Part shown: positions 7,251-14,317 of the stretch, one piece after another | Position numbering within the stretch: the first letter of the stretch is position 1 | Layout of the letters: every line of letters starts with the position of its first letter | DNA from: Lachnospiraceae bacterium | GTDB taxonomy: Bacteria > Bacillota > Clostridia > Lachnospirales > Lachnospiraceae | Direction of reading: 5' to 3' | DNA length: 36,359 nt | Assembly (NCBI GenBank): GCA_014804655.1 | Contig: JAAUZK010000023.1 | Location: forward strand, 11,477-47,835 | Position numbers and translations under genes: made by a program | The notes under the pieces: model-generated | Told to the model about the DNA's origin: nothing | Databases searched by the model: none | The model's input: only the letters and a program-made list of their open reading frames with translations

Positions 7251-7277
7251 ACATAGGTTACCTTTTTGTAACTATGT
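7251..7277. promoter_or_regulatory. Inverted repeat in the MBL/ACGX divergent region
   Basis: The arms acata-g-gttac (7251-7261) and gtaactatgt (7268-7277) pair perfectly apart from one bulged G. The site lies between the two divergent transcription units and is a candidate operator for both. No regulator gene is adjacent to the cluster. Confidence 0.4.
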
Positions 7278-7368
7278 AATAAAATTGTGCGTACTTTTTT
7301 ATTATGTCTGCACTTGTTAAGATGAACTTGTCGAAAGGCAGAATATAAAACATACAGGAGGATAGGTT

Positions 7369-7572
7369 ATGGCATTATCAAATGTTGCGGAATTTGCAGG
7401 AAATGTAAGCGCGTGCGGAGCAAGCGACAAGCCGTCTGCATGTGGTGCAGCGTCACCGGAAGAGAAACCGAGTGCATGCGGAGCAAGTGACAAGCCGAGT
7501 GCATGCGGAGCGGCATCACCGGAGGAAAAACCGAGTGCATGTGGGAGCGCATGTGGTGCCGGAGATAAGTAG
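7369..7572 (+). CDS. ACGX-repeat RiPP precursor peptide
   Basis: This 67-residue peptide has a short leader (MALSNVAEFAGNVS) followed by six Ala-Cys-Gly-x motifs, with Cys at 16, 25, 37, 46, 58 and 62. The core is two identical 21-residue units (ACGASDKPS plus ACGAASPEEKPS) and a closing ACGSACGAGDK. Every Cys is in an ACG context and spacing alternates 9 and 12, with 4 at the end. AGGAGG lies seven bases before the ATG. The next gene encodes a radical SAM/SPASM protein, the partner expected from the predicted ACGX family of radical-SAM-modified peptides. Modification at or next to each Cys (thioether or epimer) is inference. No export or protease gene is in the cluster. Confidence 0.9.
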   Translation: MALSNVAEFAGNVSACGASDKPSACGAASPEEKPSACGASDKPSACGAASPEEKPSACGSACGAGDK

Positions 7573-7600
7573 ATTATCAGCTTAATATCGGCTAAGGAAT

Positions 7601-7639
7601 GATTCAGAGTCGGTCAGAACAGGTGCCAGACTCTGAATC
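7601..7639 (+). other. Intercistronic stem-loop between precursor and maturase
   Basis: GATTCAGAGTC (7601-7611) and GACTCTGAATC (7629-7639) form a perfect 11-bp stem with a 17-base loop, 28 bases after the precursor stop codon and 57 before the maturase ATG. No T-tract follows, so it may be an mRNA-stabilising or partial read-through structure that gives much more precursor than enzyme, as is common in RiPP operons. Confidence 0.7.
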
Positions 7640-7695
7640 GTGACCGGATATATGGGCAGATATATGACGAGACATTTGAAAGGACTGTAATATTC

Positions 7696-8727
7696 ATGAA
7701 ACCTTATTTTGCTTTTCAATGGCATATAACAGATTATTGTGACCAGAGATGTAAGCACTGCTATATTTTTTCAGAAGGAAAATGCAGCGAACTTATATCC
7801 ATGAACTTTGATAACATGAAAAGGGTTATTTACAATATAGAAGATATGTGTGAACGCCTAAACCGCACACCCTATTTCTATATCACAGGCGGTGATCCCA
7901 TTCTGCACCCTGATTTCTGGAAACTTATGGAGTTGATGAAACAAAAAGGTTATAAGTTCACTATCATGGGAAATCCGTTTCATTTAACAGATGAGGTGTG
8001 CCGCAGGCTGAGAGAGTGCGGTTGTGAGAAATATCAGATGTCCATTGACGGCATGCGGGAAACACATGATTACTTCCGAAAGCCCGGCTCTTTTGATTGT
8101 ACGGTGGAAAAGATAGCGGTTATCCGCAATGCGGGCATTAAGTGTGCAATCATGTCAACCGTATCGGGAACAAACATAGAGGAAATGCCCGATGTGGTTG
8201 ATCTGGTTGTAGAGCACATGGCAGATATTTTTGCGTTTGGAAGATATTGTCCCACAAGCGAAGAAAAGGATACGGGAATTGAGCCGCTTGTATACAGGGA
8301 TTTTCTGGATAAACTATGGCATAAATATGAGGCATACAAAGAGCAGGGAGTGAACACGTATTTCAATTTGAAAGATCATTTGTGGACGCTTTACCTTTAT
8401 GAAAAGGAACTTTTCCGGATTCCGGAGTATGCCGGGAAGGATATGGTTTACGAGGGATGTCATTGCGGCATCTGCCACATGACAATTCTGCCGAACGGCG
8501 ATGTGTATGCCTGCCGGAGATTTGAAAGTAAAGTCGGGAATGTTTTTCGGGATACACTCTATGATATTTTTATTACAAAGGAAGAAATCTATCGGGATTA
8601 TGATAAATTTGAGAAATGCAGCAAGTGCGAACTACGGGGATTTTGCCGCGGCTGTCCTGCCGTAACCTACGGGACTACGGGAGACTTTTACGGGGCAGAT
8701 CCGCAGTGTTGGAAAGTAGTAGAGTAA
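7696..8727 (+). CDS. Radical SAM/SPASM peptide maturase (ACGX system)
   Basis: This 343-residue radical SAM enzyme has its CxxxCxxC cluster motif at the very N-terminus: Cys15, Cys19 and Cys22 in DYCDQRCKHCY, followed by the TGGDP loop that helps hold S-adenosylmethionine. The C-terminal third is a SPASM domain with the pattern CHCGICHMTILPNGDVYAC, then CSKC, FCRGC and a last Cys near the end. These residues would bind two auxiliary 4Fe-4S clusters, as in enzymes that cross-link or epimerise ribosomal peptides. It lies 123 bp downstream of the ACGX peptide gene, so the peptide is the expected substrate. AAAGGA stands about 11 bases before the ATG. The chemistry performed is not predictable from sequence. 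Confidence 0.92.
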   Translation: MKPYFAFQWHITDYCDQRCKHCYIFSEGKCSELISMNFDNMKRVIYNIEDMCERLNRTPYFYITGGDPILHPDFWKLMELMKQKGYKFTIMGNPFHLTDEVCRRLRECGCEKYQMSIDGMRETHDYFRKPGSFDCTVEKIAVIRNAGIKCAIMSTVSGTNIEEMPDVVDLVVEHMADIFAFGRYCPTSEEKDTGIEPLVYRDFLDKLWHKYEAYKEQGVNTYFNLKDHLWTLYLYEKELFRIPEYAGKDMVYEGCHCGICHMTILPNGDVYACRRFESKVGNVFRDTLYDIFITKEEIYRDYDKFEKCSKCELRGFCRGCPAVTYGTTGDFYGADPQCWKVVE

Positions 8728-8728
8728 G

Positions 8729-8861
8729 GTAACAGTTTAATCAGGTCTGCGCATTTACTGCGCTGACCGTGCAAAAGAGTGGGGGTGTAAGCATCCGACC
8801 TATCGCGAAGCGATTTAGGATGGTCGGATGCAGTAACAGTGAAGCAAAGCTGAACTGTTAC
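8729..8861. repeat. Nested palindromic element between maturase and nitroreductase
   Basis: Outer arms gtaacagtt / aactgttac (8729-8737, 8853-8861) enclose two hairpins. The first is ggtctgcgc / gcgctgacc (8744-8752, 8760-8768). The second is a perfect 10-bp stem gcatccgacc / ggtcggatgc (8791-8800, 8822-8831) capped by atcgc-gaa-gcgat. A second gtaacag at 8833 can pair with the right arm instead, so two folds compete. The 11-mer gcatttactgc and the flanking ggtaac and caggtc recur at 31919-31964, which points to a dispersed element and not a locus-specific switch. Confidence 0.75.
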
Positions 8862-8883
8862 AGAATAAACGGGAGGGGTTATA

Positions 8884-9516
8884 ATGACGAATGAAGTGTT
8901 AGAGAATATGATGACGAGAAGAACCATCCGCCGTTTCAGGGAGGAGCAGATCAGTGAAGAGGAATTGCAGGCTGTACTGGACGCAGGTATGTATGCGCCA
9001 AGCGCAGGCGGGAGGCAGGGCGTGCTGTTTGTGGTATCGCAGAACAGGGAAATAAATGAAAAACTGGGAAGGATCAAACGGAACAATTCTACAGTAAAGA
9101 TGTCAACGGACACCGTATACATTTCAAAGGAACAGCCCAGTATTGCCGATGATCCTAATATTTTCAACGCTTTTTATGATGCGCCCACGGTCGTTACATT
9201 GTTTGTACCTAAAAATTTTCTGTTTGCTCCCTATGATGCCAGCGCTGCTGCCGAAAATATGCTGCTTGCCGCGCATTCCATTGGCTTAGGCGGGTGTTAT
9301 ATCGGGTCTGCGTGGGAATCGTTTGCAGATCCGTATGGGCAGGATGTTTTGCGGGAGTGGAATATCAGAACAGATTATTTTGCAGCTCTCCATGTCCTGC
9401 TAGGTTATCCGAAGAACGAGCAGGCACCAATGGCGAAGGCGCGGAAAGAAGGGCGGATCATCAGGGTGACTGACAGAACGGAAGGAGGAATGAAACACAA
9501 TGGGTACGACAAATGA
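8884..9516 (+). CDS. Nitroreductase-family FMN oxidoreductase
   Basis: This 210-residue protein has the family's N-terminal signature (MMTRRTIRRFREEQIS, Arg residues contacting the FMN phosphate) and the APSAGGRQ loop. A Gly-rich segment (AAHSIGLGGCYIGSAW) precedes the C-terminal LGYP motif typical of FMN-binding nitroreductases. These enzymes reduce nitro groups, quinones or enones with NAD(P)H; relatives in RiPP pathways dehydrogenate azolines or reduce dehydroamino acids. The gene follows the radical SAM gene across a palindromic element and its last 17 bases overlap the start of the sirtuin gene, so those two proteins are translated together. GGGAGGGG lies just before the ATG. The substrate is unknown and a link to the ACGX peptide is inferred. 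Confidence 0.88.
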   Translation: MTNEVLENMMTRRTIRRFREEQISEEELQAVLDAGMYAPSAGGRQGVLFVVSQNREINEKLGRIKRNNSTVKMSTDTVYISKEQPSIADDPNIFNAFYDAPTVVTLFVPKNFLFAPYDASAAAENMLLAAHSIGLGGCYIGSAWESFADPYGQDVLREWNIRTDYFAALHVLLGYPKNEQAPMAKARKEGRIIRVTDRTEGGMKHNGYDK

Positions 9517-10384
9517 AATATCAGCTCTTCGGCAGGCGTTAGAGCAGGCGGAAACGGTTATTATCGGTGCGGGAGCAGGATTTTCCACATCGGCAGGATT
9601 TACCTATGCAGGGGAACGTTTTCACACATATTTCGGAGATTTTGCTTCGAAATACCATTTTAAGGATATGTATGCGGGAGGGTTCTATCCATATGACAGC
9701 TTAAATGAACATTGGGCGTATTGGAGTCGGTACATTTATGTAAACCGATATATGGACGCACCGAAACCTGTTTATGAGGATTTGCTTGCGCTGGTAAAGG
9801 ATAAAGACTACTTTGTGATTACGACGAATGTGGATCATTGCTTTCAGAAGGCAGGATTTGACAAAAAGAGATTGTATTACACGCAGGGCGACTATGGGTT
9901 GTTTCAGTGCAGTGAGCCTTGTCATGATGAAACATACGACAATGCGGAAACTATTTATGAGATGGTGAAGGCGCAAGGGTACCAGATCAGAGCAGACGGC
10001 AGTCTGTACTTGCCCGAGGATGTGACTGCAAAGATGTCAGTACCTGACGAATTGATTCCCCGCTGTCCGAAATGCGGCAAGCCCATGAGCATGAATCTGA
10101 GGGCGGATGACACATTCGTGCAGGATGAGGGCTGGTATCAGGCAGCGGAGCGGTACGAAACGTTCTTAAGAAGACATCAAGATACAAATGTGCTGTTTCT
10201 GGAATTAGGTGTGGGGTATAACACCCCAGGTATTATCAAGTATCCATTCTGGCAGATGACGGCTGGAAATTCCAAGGCTGTGTACGCATGTATCAATTAT
10301 GGCGAGGCTGTCTGCCCACATGAGATTGAAAAACAGTCCATATGTATTGACGGGGATATTGGGAAAGTGTTGAGCTGTTTTTAG
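9500..10384 (+). CDS. Sirtuin with Gln at the catalytic His position (class M-like)
   Basis: This is a 294-residue NAD-dependent Sir2-fold protein. The NAD loop is GAGAGFSTSAG (23-33) and the second motif is TTNVDHCFQKAG (108-119) with Asn110. In deacetylating sirtuins the next motif contains the catalytic His (HG); here it is TQGDYG with Gln129. Zinc ligands are Cys137, Cys141, Cys189 and Cys192, and the sequence after the last pair (KPMSMNLRADDTF, Arg201) resembles macrodomain-linked class M sirtuins. Those enzymes transfer ADP-ribose instead of removing acetyl groups, and also have Gln in this place. No macrodomain, GcvH-like or lipoate ligase gene is nearby, unlike standard class M operons. 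GGAGGA lies about 11 bases before the ATG, inside the nitroreductase gene. Confidence 0.88.
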   Translation: MGTTNEISALRQALEQAETVIIGAGAGFSTSAGFTYAGERFHTYFGDFASKYHFKDMYAGGFYPYDSLNEHWAYWSRYIYVNRYMDAPKPVYEDLLALVKDKDYFVITTNVDHCFQKAGFDKKRLYYTQGDYGLFQCSEPCHDETYDNAETIYEMVKAQGYQIRADGSLYLPEDVTAKMSVPDELIPRCPKCGKPMSMNLRADDTFVQDEGWYQAAERYETFLRRHQDTNVLFLELGVGYNTPGIIKYPFWQMTAGNSKAVYACINYGEAVCPHEIEKQSICIDGDIGKVLSCF

Positions 10385-10416
10385 CATAGGGGCGTGTCTT
10401 AACTCTTGAGCAATAG

Positions 10417-10596
10417 ATATATTTGAGAACTTACTGTAAAATGCATCAGGAACAGAAATCATTAGTGCATATTGGTGATTCTTTCAAGAAGATCATTGTG
10501 GTTAAGGACAGGATTAAACTATGGCGGAATGAGGAAGGAATTGTGATAATGGGAATCATGGATTTCCTTTTGAGTCCAAACAGTCTGGATTTGTAA
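10417..10596 (+). pseudogene. Remnant: C-terminus of an AAA/DUF4143-type ATPase
   Basis: The open frame encodes about 59 residues, including HIGDSFKKIIVVKDRIK and GIVIMGIMDFLLSPNSLDL before TAA. This is the way many AAA ATPases with a DUF4143 nuclease-like tail end (Asp-Ser-Phe-Lys-Lys-Ile then Leu-x-x-Phe-Leu-Leu-x-x-x-Ser-Leu). No start codon with a ribosome binding site and no ATPase core are present. An N-terminal piece of the same type is at 3254-3367 on the same strand, so the two may be halves of one interrupted gene. The remaining bases of 10385-10624 hold nothing else. Confidence 0.55.
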
Positions 10597-10624
10597 CCTG
10601 CAAGTTTTTATGGTGCGCAATAAA

Positions 10625-10668
10625 TATAGCAAACAGAAAAACTGCCAGTGGCAGTTTTTCTTGCTATA
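10625..10668. terminator. Bidirectional terminator
   Basis: A perfect 11-bp stem (gaaaaactgcc / ggcagtttttc, 10636-10646 and 10650-10660) with an AGT loop is extended by tatagc / gctata at the outside. It has A- and T-tracts on both sides, so it can end the rightward sirtuin transcript and the leftward INGP-repeat transcript. Confidence 0.88.
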
Positions 10669-10685
10669 AAAGAGGGATAGTCGGC

Positions 10686-11894
10686 TCAGAAAGTGTATGA
10701 GGCGGCGTTGATTTTAATGACGTTATCGTCATCAGAAGGTTCATCATCTTCGGTCTCTCGGTTGTTCAGGGAAAGGGAGGCTACATCTCTGGCCAGCGGT
10801 TCTACAACATCCAGCTGCTCCTTATTGGCGCAGGAAACCGACGCGCAACTGATGATGCTCACCAACTTTTCCTCCAGCAGCTTAGGGGAGACATCCGCGG
10901 AAATTGAGACGTGTGCACAGTTCATTACACTCAAACCGTCCTTTGCGGCCTCCAGCATAGCCGCACTAATTTCTGTCTTCGCACGGTCGGTAATGAGTAC
11001 ACTGCCCACCATGTACAGGTCATTGTATTCCAGATCCATTGCCAGTATTTGATCCTTCAAGTTTCTGGATACCAGCAGATCGCCGTTGACCCGCAGGAAG
11101 GAGACTTGATCGAGCAGGGGAGCGCTGTCCGGCGTAATATTCAGATCGCCGTTGATGTACAGCTTGTCGCCGTACCGCTTGAGCAGGGGCTCGTTCAGCT
11201 CTGCGTCGTCGTCCACATAGGTGCAGCCGTCAGGCAGAACTACGATATCTGCTTTCTCATCAAAGAGAGGAACGGCGGCTTCTGTAAGGGATTCGGATAC
11301 CAGTAGCCTCTTGGTGACAAAGCGGATATTCTTTTGGGCCAGTTTTGTAAAGTCGATGTCAGACGCCAGGGCGACTATCCGGCTAGCGGCATAATAGAGA
11401 GCATCCTGCTTGGCCCTAAGGTAAAAAACGCGGTTCAGTATGGTGGTATTCTTCAGGACGATGCTGCCGTCAGGATAAGTGCGGACAGGACCGTTGATGT
11501 TGAAGGAACTGAGCAGGCCCGACATACTTTCCGGACAGGTGACGGGACCATTGATCGTCATGCCGGCATAGTTTTTCAGGACATTCTCGCTGCCGGGAAG
11601 AATCTCCAGCGGACCGTTTATGATCAGGTAAACTTTTTCCACTGGCATCACCTGTCCCGGGGCGATGGTCATCGGACCGTTGATAGTGGAAACATCGACA
11701 TTCCCGCCAAGAGTGGCAGTAGCGGCGCAGTTGAGTTTGGCTTTGTACTTACCCAGCAAAGCTTGAACTTCCGGGCTGATGATGACGCAGGCGGTGTTGA
11801 TTTCCACCTCGCCGTAAGTGTCCAGCAGTTCCTCGGTGATGTTGCGGACATCGCAGACAGCACTGTTGATTTTCAAATTTTTCTTGTTCTCCAT
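10686..11894 (-). CDS. INGP-repeat protein of unknown function (beta-solenoid-like)
   Basis: I do not recognise a characterised family. The 402-residue protein contains repeated strands ending in Asn-Gly-Pro or Asn-Gly-Asp: STINGPMTI, LIINGPLEI, TINGPVTC, NINGPVRT, then YINGDLNI and RVNGDLLV. They are spaced about 20-25 residues, with recurring PxxxxxLxxY segments between them. Such regular short strands suggest a beta-roll or solenoid, reminiscent of bactofilin-type polymers. No signal peptide or TM helix is visible; the C-terminus is acidic (EDDEPSDDDN). GGAGGTAATTT precedes the ATG. It is the last gene of a leftward unit led by an ECF sigma factor, with a 54-residue ORF between them and no recognisable anti-sigma factor, so one of these two may be the sigma partner or a structural target. 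Confidence 0.8.
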   Translation of the reverse strand: MENKKNLKINSAVCDVRNITEELLDTYGEVEINTACVIISPEVQALLGKYKAKLNCAATATLGGNVDVSTINGPMTIAPGQVMPVEKVYLIINGPLEILPGSENVLKNYAGMTINGPVTCPESMSGLLSSFNINGPVRTYPDGSIVLKNTTILNRVFYLRAKQDALYYAASRIVALASDIDFTKLAQKNIRFVTKRLLVSESLTEAAVPLFDEKADIVVLPDGCTYVDDDAELNEPLLKRYGDKLYINGDLNITPDSAPLLDQVSFLRVNGDLLVSRNLKDQILAMDLEYNDLYMVGSVLITDRAKTEISAAMLEAAKDGLSVMNCAHVSISADVSPKLLEEKLVSIISCASVSCANKEQLDVVEPLARDVASLSLNNRETEDDEPSDDDNVIKINAASYTF

Positions 11895-11957
11895 GATAAA
11901 TTACCTCCAAAAAGTTGTGATGTATTATAGATTTTGTTGGGCGGGTGATCCCTGTTC

Positions 11958-12122
11958 CTACAGCATGATGCGGTATATGCGGCAATAAGATTCCAGCAGG
12001 GATTGACCTTCTCGGTCAGAGACTATGTTGATGAGGTTCTCACGTTCCAGTGCGGTGATCCTTTCCCACGGGGGTGTACCACAGCGGATGTCACCACAGA
12101 AGTTTCTTTTTCGTCTTTTCAT
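11958..12122 (-). CDS. Small basic ORF between ECF sigma and INGP-repeat genes
   Basis: This 54-residue ORF starts at ATG 12122 with AAGGAG nine bases upstream, 17 bp after the sigma factor stop codon. The peptide opens with a strongly basic stretch (MKRRKRNFCGDIRCG), contains two Cys, and continues with a helical, acidic middle (ERENLINIVSDREGQSLLES). No family is recognised and it is too short for a classical membrane anti-sigma factor. Its position and ribosome binding site make it likely to be a real gene of the sigma operon. Confidence 0.6.
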   Translation of the reverse strand: MKRRKRNFCGDIRCGTPPWERITALERENLINIVSDREGQSLLESYCRIYRIML

Positions 12123-12139
12123 GTTGTAAATCTCCTTTC

Positions 12140-12604
12140 TTACTCCTTGATCCATTCCCGAAGCCTTCTTCTGGCAGAGGCCAGCCGGGAGCGGATGGTG
12201 GCAGAGGGCAGGGCAAAGAGCTCACTCAGCTCCTTTGAATTGTAGCCTTCAAAATACCGTAAGCAGAAGAGGCTTTTTTCTGTATCCGGCAGCCGTCCGA
12301 TGAGCTGTGCTACAGCGGTTCGGGACAGATCCTCCTCGAAGGTGGCGAGGGCTAAGTGTTCTTCCATTGAGGGAGTCTCGCGGGACTGCTTTCTTACTTG
12401 GTCAATGAACAGGTTTCGCGCGGTTTTGTAGAGCCAGGCGCGGCACTGATTTGCGGATAAGTCTTCCACATCCTCCCAGTGAGTGAAGGTCCGCAGGTAG
12501 GTTTCCTGAACCAGATCCTCGGCGGAGGATCTGTTTTTTGTCATGGCAGTGCAGTAGGTCAGCAGGTCTCTGTGGAACTTTCCGTAAAGGTTTTCGATTT
12601 CCAT
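12140..12604 (-). CDS. ECF-type RNA polymerase sigma factor
   Basis: This 154-residue sigma-70 family factor contains only regions 2 and 4. Region 2 covers FHRDLLTYCTAMTKNRSSAEDLVQETY through WLYKTARNLFIDQ (core binding and -10 recognition). Region 4 covers LPDTEKSLFCLRYFEGYNSKELSELF through TIRSRLASARRRLREW (helix-turn-helix for the -35 element). I start at ATG 12604, which has AGAGGAG about ten bases upstream; a TTG ten codons earlier is unlikely. The gene heads a leftward unit with the 54-residue ORF and the INGP-repeat protein. No anti-sigma factor is recognisable, so the trigger is unclear. The upstream gap 12605-12801 holds no gene. Confidence 0.92.
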   Translation of the reverse strand: MEIENLYGKFHRDLLTYCTAMTKNRSSAEDLVQETYLRTFTHWEDVEDLSANQCRAWLYKTARNLFIDQVRKQSRETPSMEEHLALATFEEDLSRTAVAQLIGRLPDTEKSLFCLRYFEGYNSKELSELFALPSATIRSRLASARRRLREWIKE

Positions 12605-12801
12605 TGTCGTGCGGCTCCTCTCTTGCGTATTCAACTATATAACGGATGGGATAAGCAAAGTGTTTACCGATTTTGAAAAAAATTGCAATAAGATAAATTT
12701 TCAACTGATTTACGTGAAAATAACGGGAAACATCGGGATTGACATGCCGAGAAACAGTATATGGCTATTCGGATGAAAAAAGTCTGAATCATATAATTTT
12801 G

Positions 12802-13253
12802 TTAAATATTACTTATGACAGAAAGAGCCGCCTTAGCAATAGCATACCCAAGCATTACAACTAGTCCGATTACCCAGATGATACTTGCCGTAAATGCCCA
12901 GATATCCAGTGGATTAACGCTGACGCCGGGTGCAGGTGCAAAAGTCTCACCGATCATCAGATTTAGCATACCATCAATGGCGGGAATGACGCTGTCGATG
13001 GCGGGTTCCGGAGAATATCGGACAACATCCGGACATACTGTTTCTGCACTCGGTATCAGCCTGGTTACTGTTCCGTTGTTATTTTCAAATAAGCCTTTAT
13101 TGCACAGCCGTTTCAGGACTGTGTGCGTTGTCGTTCTTTTCCATGAAAAAGCTTCTGCCGCAAGTTTTACCAATTCAGAGGGGTGACTGGTTCACGCTCC
13201 CAGATTATATCTGCAAAACGGGCTTCTATTACTCCGAGTTGTATTTCTGCCAT
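12802..13253 (-). pseudogene. blaI-blaR1 fusion remnant
   Basis: Reading leftward from ATG 13253 (AGGAAAGG upstream) the sequence begins as a BlaI/MecI-type repressor: MAEIQLGVIEARFADIIWE. Near 13184-13189 one base is missing, giving an early TAA in the starting frame. The next frame continues the repressor as LVKLAAEAFSWKRTTTHTV and LKRLCNKGLFENNNGTV. The frame then runs, without the BlaI dimerisation domain, into a segment like the BlaR1/MecR1 sensor (Val-Asn-Pro-Leu-Asp-Ile-Trp then a TM helix IIWVIGLVVMLGYAI) and stops. So a repressor start and a piece of its membrane co-sensor have been joined by deletion, and a frameshift has also occurred. The protease domain is absent. Both genes are non-functional here. 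Confidence 0.8.
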
Positions 13254-13289
13254 AGGTGATTCCTTTCCTGAGTTATTGCTTTTTATAAT

Positions 13290-13346
13290 ACTACTGTATG
13301 TAGTCTTTATATCTATAAACAAAGACTACACTATATAGACTGTAGT
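13290..13346. promoter_or_regulatory. Overlapping dyads, probable BlaI-type operator
   Basis: Three inverted repeats overlap: actac-tgtat-gtagt (13290-13304), gtagtcttt / aaagactac (13300-13308, 13321-13329) and actaca / tgtagt (13325-13330, 13341-13346). ACTACA/TGTAGT half sites are the kind bound by BlaI/MecI repressors. The block lies directly upstream of the dead blaI gene, so the operator has outlived its repressor. The rest of the gap 13254-13593 has a hairpin at 13540 and no gene. Confidence 0.6.
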
Positions 13347-13539
13347 GTTAATAAAAATTTTTTGCCCAAAATAATGTGATTTACAGCATTTCTATATATA
13401 ACGCTGGGCGGAAGGCAAAAGAGGAAAAAGAGCATTCTCAATCCCAAATGCTATATTTATTTTTTCCATTTAAGATTCAGATACTGCTAAAGGATGGAAT
13501 AAAGAGTCAAAATGATGAAACTTAAAACCCTACACTTTG

Positions 13540-13561
13540 CCACCAATGTTTTTATTGGTGG
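13540..13561 (+). other. Hairpin upstream of the ABC gene remnant
   Basis: The arms ccaccaat and attggtgg (8 bp, 6-base loop) lie 32 bp before the ABC ATPase start. It could be an operator or an attenuator; there is no clear T-tract. Confidence 0.4.
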
Positions 13562-13593
13562 TATCTTTATGAAAAACAATGAGGAGGTCTTAT

Positions 13594-14317
13594 ATGCAAA
13601 CTGTAATCAAAGTGGAGCAGTTGTCAAAAAGCTATGACAATCGGCCTGCGGTAGACAAAATCAGTCTATCGATAAAACGCGGCACCGTATACGGGCTGCT
13701 TGGCGCAAACGGTGCAGGGAAAAGCACGACGATCGAACGTATTTTAGGCACTAAAAATGCTGACGGCGGGACAGTATCGGTCTTGGGGTACAATCCGAAG
13801 AAGGATAGACGCCGCCTGTTCCAAAAAGTGGGAGTACAGTTTCAAGAGAGTGATTACCAGCCGGAAATCAAAGTCTCAGAGTTATGCGAATAAACTGCAT
13901 GTCTGTATGAAGTCCCCGCAGACTGGAAAAAACTATGTGAATAATTCGGGATAGGAGATAAAACGAATCATGCGGTAAAAAGTCTGTCAGGCGGAGAACG
14001 TCAACGATTATTTATTGTGCTTGCATTGATCCCTGACCTGGAACTTGTATTTCTTGACGAATTGACTACCGGACTTGACGCAAAAGCACGGCGTGGTGTC
14101 TGGAAAATCCTATCAGAATTGAAAAGCAGGGGGGTTAACTATCCTTTTGACTTCGCATTTCATGGACGAAGTGGAAGCCCTGTGTGACGCGATCTGTATT
14201 CTGAAGAATGGCAAAGCTGTATTTTACGGAACTGTTGAACAGGCAAAAGCGGTAAGCGGGTGTAAGCAGTTTGAAGACGCTTATCTTGTGCTTTCCGGGG
14301 AGGAGGTAGAAGAATGA
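13594..14317 (+). pseudogene. ABC transporter ATPase gene with two nonsense codons and a frameshift
   Basis: The frame starts at ATG 13594 (GAGGAGG upstream) as a normal drug-exporter ATPase with Walker A GANGAGKST. It is cut by TAA at 13891-13893 and again by TAA at 13942-13944. The same frame then continues with the signature LSGGERQRL, Walker B LELVFLDE and the D-loop region. A run of six G at 14129-14134 shifts the frame once, after which LTSHFMDEVEAL (H-loop) and a normal C-terminus follow to TGA 14315-14317. The stop overlaps the permease ATG (ATGA). All functional motifs remain readable, so inactivation looks recent. As it stands only about 99 residues can be made, without signature or Walker B. 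Confidence 0.9.

Noticed and set aside
11334..11930. Plus-strand 198-codon frame opposite the INGP-repeat gene
   Set aside because: It is a shadow of a well-supported gene, kept open by that gene's codon bias.
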